From positions 1 to 33,743 of the IMG/VR virus record IMGVR_UViG_3300046167_000546: 33,743 bases of DNA; one strand, 5' to 3'. The translations under genes were made by a program, and so were the position numbers. The notes beneath the pieces were generated by a model. That model saw only the letters and a program-made list of their open reading frames with translations, was not told where the DNA came from and ran no database searches. Positions 30,931 to 33,743 of this stretch are shown here, in pieces. How positions within the stretch are numbered: the stretch's first letter is position 1; each line of letters begins with the position of its first letter. This DNA comes from a virus.

Positions 30931-33183
30931 ATGCCAAGAGATACAGCCGGGAACTACACACTACCAGCGGGCAACCCTGTCGCGTCTGGTGAGATTATCT
31001 CAGCAAGCTGGGCTAACTCCACGATGAATGATTTGGGTCAATCCCTCAGTGCCAGCTTAGACCGTTATGGTCGTGGCGGCATGTTGGCCCCATTCCAATT
31101 TACGGACGGTACTGAGTCGGCCCCAGGTGCAACGTGGAGCAACGAGCCAACAACAGGCTTATATCGGGCAGCCTATGGTGATTTACGCTTTACGCTCACG
31201 GGTACGGACGTTCAGCGTTGGACAAGTGCAAACGCTTATCTGTGGCGTAACAGCCAGTGGGAGGAAATACTTACTCAGGCAGGTGGCGGCGGCGATACCA
31301 CTATTAACAACTTGGTGGTTACGGGTAGCTTTACTTCCCCCGGCATCGACGACAACGCTACGTCCACGGCTATCACGATTGATTCCAATGAGAACGTTGG
31401 CATCGGTACGAACGCTCCTTCAGCTTTTGGAGGAAAGGTCGTAACTGTAGGCTCTCAGACAACAGGCGGATCTACTTACGGCGTCTACTCTAACAATGCT
31501 ATCAACCAGTTCTTAAAGATAGGAATCAATGGAGATCAGGCAGAGATAACGTGGGACGACGGAGACTTCCTTGCTTTAGGAACTAGACCCGATAGCGCGT
31601 CTACAGCTTCCTTGACAGAATACATGCGTATCACCAGCACAGGAAACGTGGGTATCAATGAGCCAAGCCCCTCGACAAACTTACAAGTATCTAGCCCGAC
31701 TGGAGGCAATGCTTACCTAGAAGTTGCTCGTAAGAACTCTAACGCATCAGCGGTTCGTATTGCTGCTGAGAATGGGCTAACCGGTCTGTATTCTCAAGGC
31801 GATGAGCCTCTATGGTTCGGGGTAAACAGCACTGAGCGTATGCGTATCGACTCCACAGGAAACGTTGGCATTAACCAGCTTAATCCTCAAGAGAAGCTAG
31901 ACGTTATTGGTACGGGTTCGTTTACCGGCATGAAGATAGGCGGTAACGGTACTGATATAAACAGCACGTTCCTTGGCGCAAACTCGATAATGACGTTTAG
32001 GAACAATGGCGTCGAGCATATGCGTATCGACTCCTCAGGAAACGTGGGCATTGGAGAGACAGCTCCAAGCAGTAGCTATGTCGTTAAGTTTGCTCATGTT
32101 ACAGACCCTACGTCTGCTGGCTACTTATGTGAGAACTCTACTGCCAAGTGGTCAACGTATGTAAACACATCGGGCGCGTACGACATTCGTAACGAGACCT
32201 CTGGAAACCTTGCAATGCGTATCGACGCCTCAGGAAACGTGGGCATTGGTACGGACGCCCCAGCACAGCTTCTCTCTGTGGGTGACAGTGATGTTGTCTC
32301 TACTAACTACATAAGAATGAACCAACGGACACCTACAGCAGCAGCAACTTACGGCGGGTTAGAGTTTTTCTACGACAACACGGCTGGAATTACAGGCGTC
32401 AACGCTGCTATACGTTACGCCTCTGGTGCAGCAAGAAACGATGGAGAGCTGACTTTCTACACAGGGTCTAGCGGTTCGACTTCTGAAGCCATGCGTATCA
32501 GCTCCTCAGGAAAGGTTGGTATTGGAGTAAATAATCCTACTAGGGTTCTTCAAACAGATGGTACGCAAGTAGACTTCTCAAGGAATGGAAGGACGATAGA
32601 GTTAAACCCAAACGCTGGCAACGCTAATACGCACTCGACCATTCTGGTTGATTCGGGCATGGGTCTGAGTGTAGACATCCAAGGATTCGGCGAAGCCATG
32701 CGTGTCTCCAACGGAGGGAACTTGCTGGTTGGTGCTACTTCGCCAGCTCAAGTAACCAGCGGATCTGTCAACGGTTGTTATTTAAGCGGTTCAGCAGACA
32801 CCTCTTTCTCAAGAAGCACTACTAACAACCGAGGGCAAATAGCTTTCTATAACCCCAATGGTTTAGTTGGACAGATTACAACATCTGGCAACACAACAAA
32901 TTACGCAGAGCAGTCAGACGAACGCCTAAAGGAGAACGTTGTAGACGCACCTGCTGGCAACATCGACAGCATCAAGGTTCGTTCATTCGACTGGAAGAGT
33001 GACGGTGAACATCAGGAGTACGGATTCATAGCTCAAGAGCTTGAGACTGTAGCACCCTATGCTGTATCTAAGGGCGAGACTGATGAGGACATGTGGGCTG
33101 TTGACTACAGCAAGCTAGTCCCAATGCTGGTTAAAGAAATCCAAGACTTAAAGGCCGAAGTAGCGGCACTCAAAGGGGCATAA
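30931..33183 (+). CDS. Tail fibre with C-terminal S74-type intramolecular chaperone
   Basis: 750 aa. The N-terminus (TLPAGNPVASGEIISASWANSTMNDLG in pieces) is a virion-anchoring type. The shaft contains five or six copies of MRI(D/S)SSGNVGIG, beta-helical repeats. The end QSDERLKENVVDAP…GFIAQELE…DYSKLVPMLVKEIQDLKAEVAAL is the peptidase S74 chaperone, with the Ser of SDERLKE as nucleophile for self-cleavage and a trimeric coiled coil after it. It binds the host surface. Full length and in frame. Confidence 0.92.
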   Translation: MPRDTAGNYTLPAGNPVASGEIISASWANSTMNDLGQSLSASLDRYGRGGMLAPFQFTDGTESAPGATWSNEPTTGLYRAAYGDLRFTLTGTDVQRWTSANAYLWRNSQWEEILTQAGGGGDTTINNLVVTGSFTSPGIDDNATSTAITIDSNENVGIGTNAPSAFGGKVVTVGSQTTGGSTYGVYSNNAINQFLKIGINGDQAEITWDDGDFLALGTRPDSASTASLTEYMRITSTGNVGINEPSPSTNLQVSSPTGGNAYLEVARKNSNASAVRIAAENGLTGLYSQGDEPLWFGVNSTERMRIDSTGNVGINQLNPQEKLDVIGTGSFTGMKIGGNGTDINSTFLGANSIMTFRNNGVEHMRIDSSGNVGIGETAPSSSYVVKFAHVTDPTSAGYLCENSTAKWSTYVNTSGAYDIRNETSGNLAMRIDASGNVGIGTDAPAQLLSVGDSDVVSTNYIRMNQRTPTAAATYGGLEFFYDNTAGITGVNAAIRYASGAARNDGELTFYTGSSGSTSEAMRISSSGKVGIGVNNPTRVLQTDGTQVDFSRNGRTIELNPNAGNANTHSTILVDSGMGLSVDIQGFGEAMRVSNGGNLLVGATSPAQVTSGSVNGCYLSGSADTSFSRSTTNNRGQIAFYNPNGLVGQITTSGNTTNYAEQSDERLKENVVDAPAGNIDSIKVRSFDWKSDGEHQEYGFIAQELETVAPYAVSKGETDEDMWAVDYSKLVPMLVKEIQDLKAEVAALKGA
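31624..32530 (+). repeat. Dispersed ~35-bp DNA repeats inside the tail-fibre gene
   Basis: atgcgtatcgactcc-caggaaacgt-ggcatt recurs at 31624, 31840, 32020, 32215 and 32491, with a degenerate sixth near 32698. Identity is high at DNA level, unlike the codon-varied coiled-coil repeat. The copies are spaced 180-276 bases and in frame, so recombination between them would delete or add whole shaft units. Confidence 0.75.
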
Positions 33184-33190
33184 ACTTAAT

Positions 33191-33240
33191 GGTGGGCGGG
33201 GGCCAACGCTAGTCCCTTCACTAGCGCCTCGTCCGCCACC
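33191..33240 (+). terminator. Nested stem-loop between fibre and lipoprotein genes
   Basis: The inner stem CGCTAGT (33207-33213) / ACTAGCG (33220-33226) is perfect. The outer stem GGTGGGCGG (33191) / CCGCCACC (33233-33240) has one bulged G. No T-run follows, so it is more likely an RNA-processing or stability element than a full terminator. Confidence 0.55.
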
Positions 33241-33256
33241 ATCGAAGGGGATTATT

Positions 33257-33743
33257 ATGAAACACTTACTACTTTTACCACTGTTTGTTTTGGGAGCCTG
33301 TACCAGTGTTGAGGACAAGACAGCGTACAGACAAGCGCAGATTGACATGGTTCGTCAGCAGCAACAAAGCCGAGAAGCCATTGCCACCCAGCGGGAGCAA
33401 GCCGAAGCCGAGAAGTGGAAACACGCAGCGGCGATTGTAGCGGCCAACCCTGAGTCAGCAGATGCCTTTGCAGTCGCTATGGCGGTCAGTGTAGTGACCA
33501 ACAACAACGAAGCTGATGCCCCTGTGGTGACATTGCAGCGTGAATCTAACGAGGCGCTTGAAGTTGTTAAAGCCGTAGCCCCCAGCCTGATTAACGTACT
33601 GGGGACAGTCGGCACAGTTGCCTTGAATGCTGATGTGGCGAAGACGCAGAGCCGCAATAACGCAGCGGTACAGATTAACGATAGTCAGCAGGATGCTAGA
33701 ATTGTGGAGGCCGTGGCAGGCTTAGGTGTGGCGGCAAGTTCCC
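33257..33743 (+). CDS. Lipoprotein, N-terminal part (continues at base 1)
   Basis: The ATG follows AAGGGG. MKHLLLLPLFVLGAC is a signal peptide with an LGAC lipobox; Cys15 would be lipidated. Then comes a Gln/Glu/Ala-rich helix (YRQAQIDMVRQQQQSREA), a middle domain (NPESADAFAVAMAVSVV) and a hydrophobic helix (VVKAVAPSLINVLGTVGTVAL). It is open to the window edge (AGLGVAASS). Joined to base 1 with one C removed it continues into VGGDYYVTGGN. Such lipoproteins follow tail fibres in some podoviruses. A role in superinfection exclusion or lysis is possible; neither is shown. Confidence 0.75.
   Translation, partial: MKHLLLLPLFVLGACTSVEDKTAYRQAQIDMVRQQQQSREAIATQREQAEAEKWKHAAAIVAANPESADAFAVAMAVSVVTNNNEADAPVVTLQRESNEALEVVKAVAPSLINVLGTVGTVALNADVAKTQSRNNAAVQINDSQQDARIVEAVAGLGVAASS

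Noticed and set aside
31624-32530. CRISPR-like array
   Set aside because: The repeats are in frame within a fibre gene, with spacing of 180-276 bases, and encode shaft turns.

Overview
The window looks like an essentially complete genome, about 33.7 kb, of a temperate short-tailed (podovirus-like) phage. The host is probably a gammaproteobacterium. The attachment core equals the 3' end of a tRNA closely matching E. coli tRNA-Asp, and a LexA box of the gammaproteobacterial form (CTG-N10-CAG) lies by the repressor promoter. The two window ends are halves of one lipoprotein gene, so the molecule is probably circular or circularly permuted. The frame across the join is off by one base.

Layout. 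(1) 1-2084: lipoprotein C-terminus and a 583-aa protein with two ADP-ribosyltransferase-like domains. (2) 2081-7166, minus strand: a small ORF, attP with paired arm-type repeats, tyrosine integrase, overlapping excisionase, then a tightly overlapped recombination operon (SSB-tail protein, YqaJ-type exonuclease, secreted Cys-containing protein, Erf annealase, two small proteins) and a Cro/CI-type repressor. (3) 7167-7737: control region with repressor promoter, repeated operator-like elements, SOS box and a structured leader. (4) 7738-11751, plus strand: ParB/MT-A70 methyltransferase fusion, PD-(D/E)XK-like nuclease, two micro-ORFs, replication-accessory-like proteins, a small HTH protein, a zinc-ribbon-like protein and an HNH nuclease. 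(5) 11750-12290, minus strand: an inverted two-gene island (two-TM peptide plus ribbon-helix-helix-like protein) ending in a terminator. (6) 12291-13150: mostly non-coding, with an abrupt G-rich to C/A-rich strand switch. (7) 13151-33743, plus strand: terminases, portal, scaffold, major capsid protein, head-tail adaptor, propeller-like tail protein, internal virion proteins, tail fibre with an S74-type chaperone, and the lipoprotein.

How it works together. A repressor under likely SOS control keeps lysogeny and integrase/excisionase move the phage in and out of the tRNA gene. The phage carries its own recombination set but no recognisable polymerase, primase or helicase, so it must lean on host replication. 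The late operon builds a short-tailed virion with large internal proteins.

Oddities. Six genes (repressor, RHH protein, portal, two post-capsid genes, adaptor) are each broken by one base, often in a short homopolymer, and the lipoprotein frame is off by one base at the circular join. This is either systematic sequence error or a damaged genome. No endolysin is recognisable.
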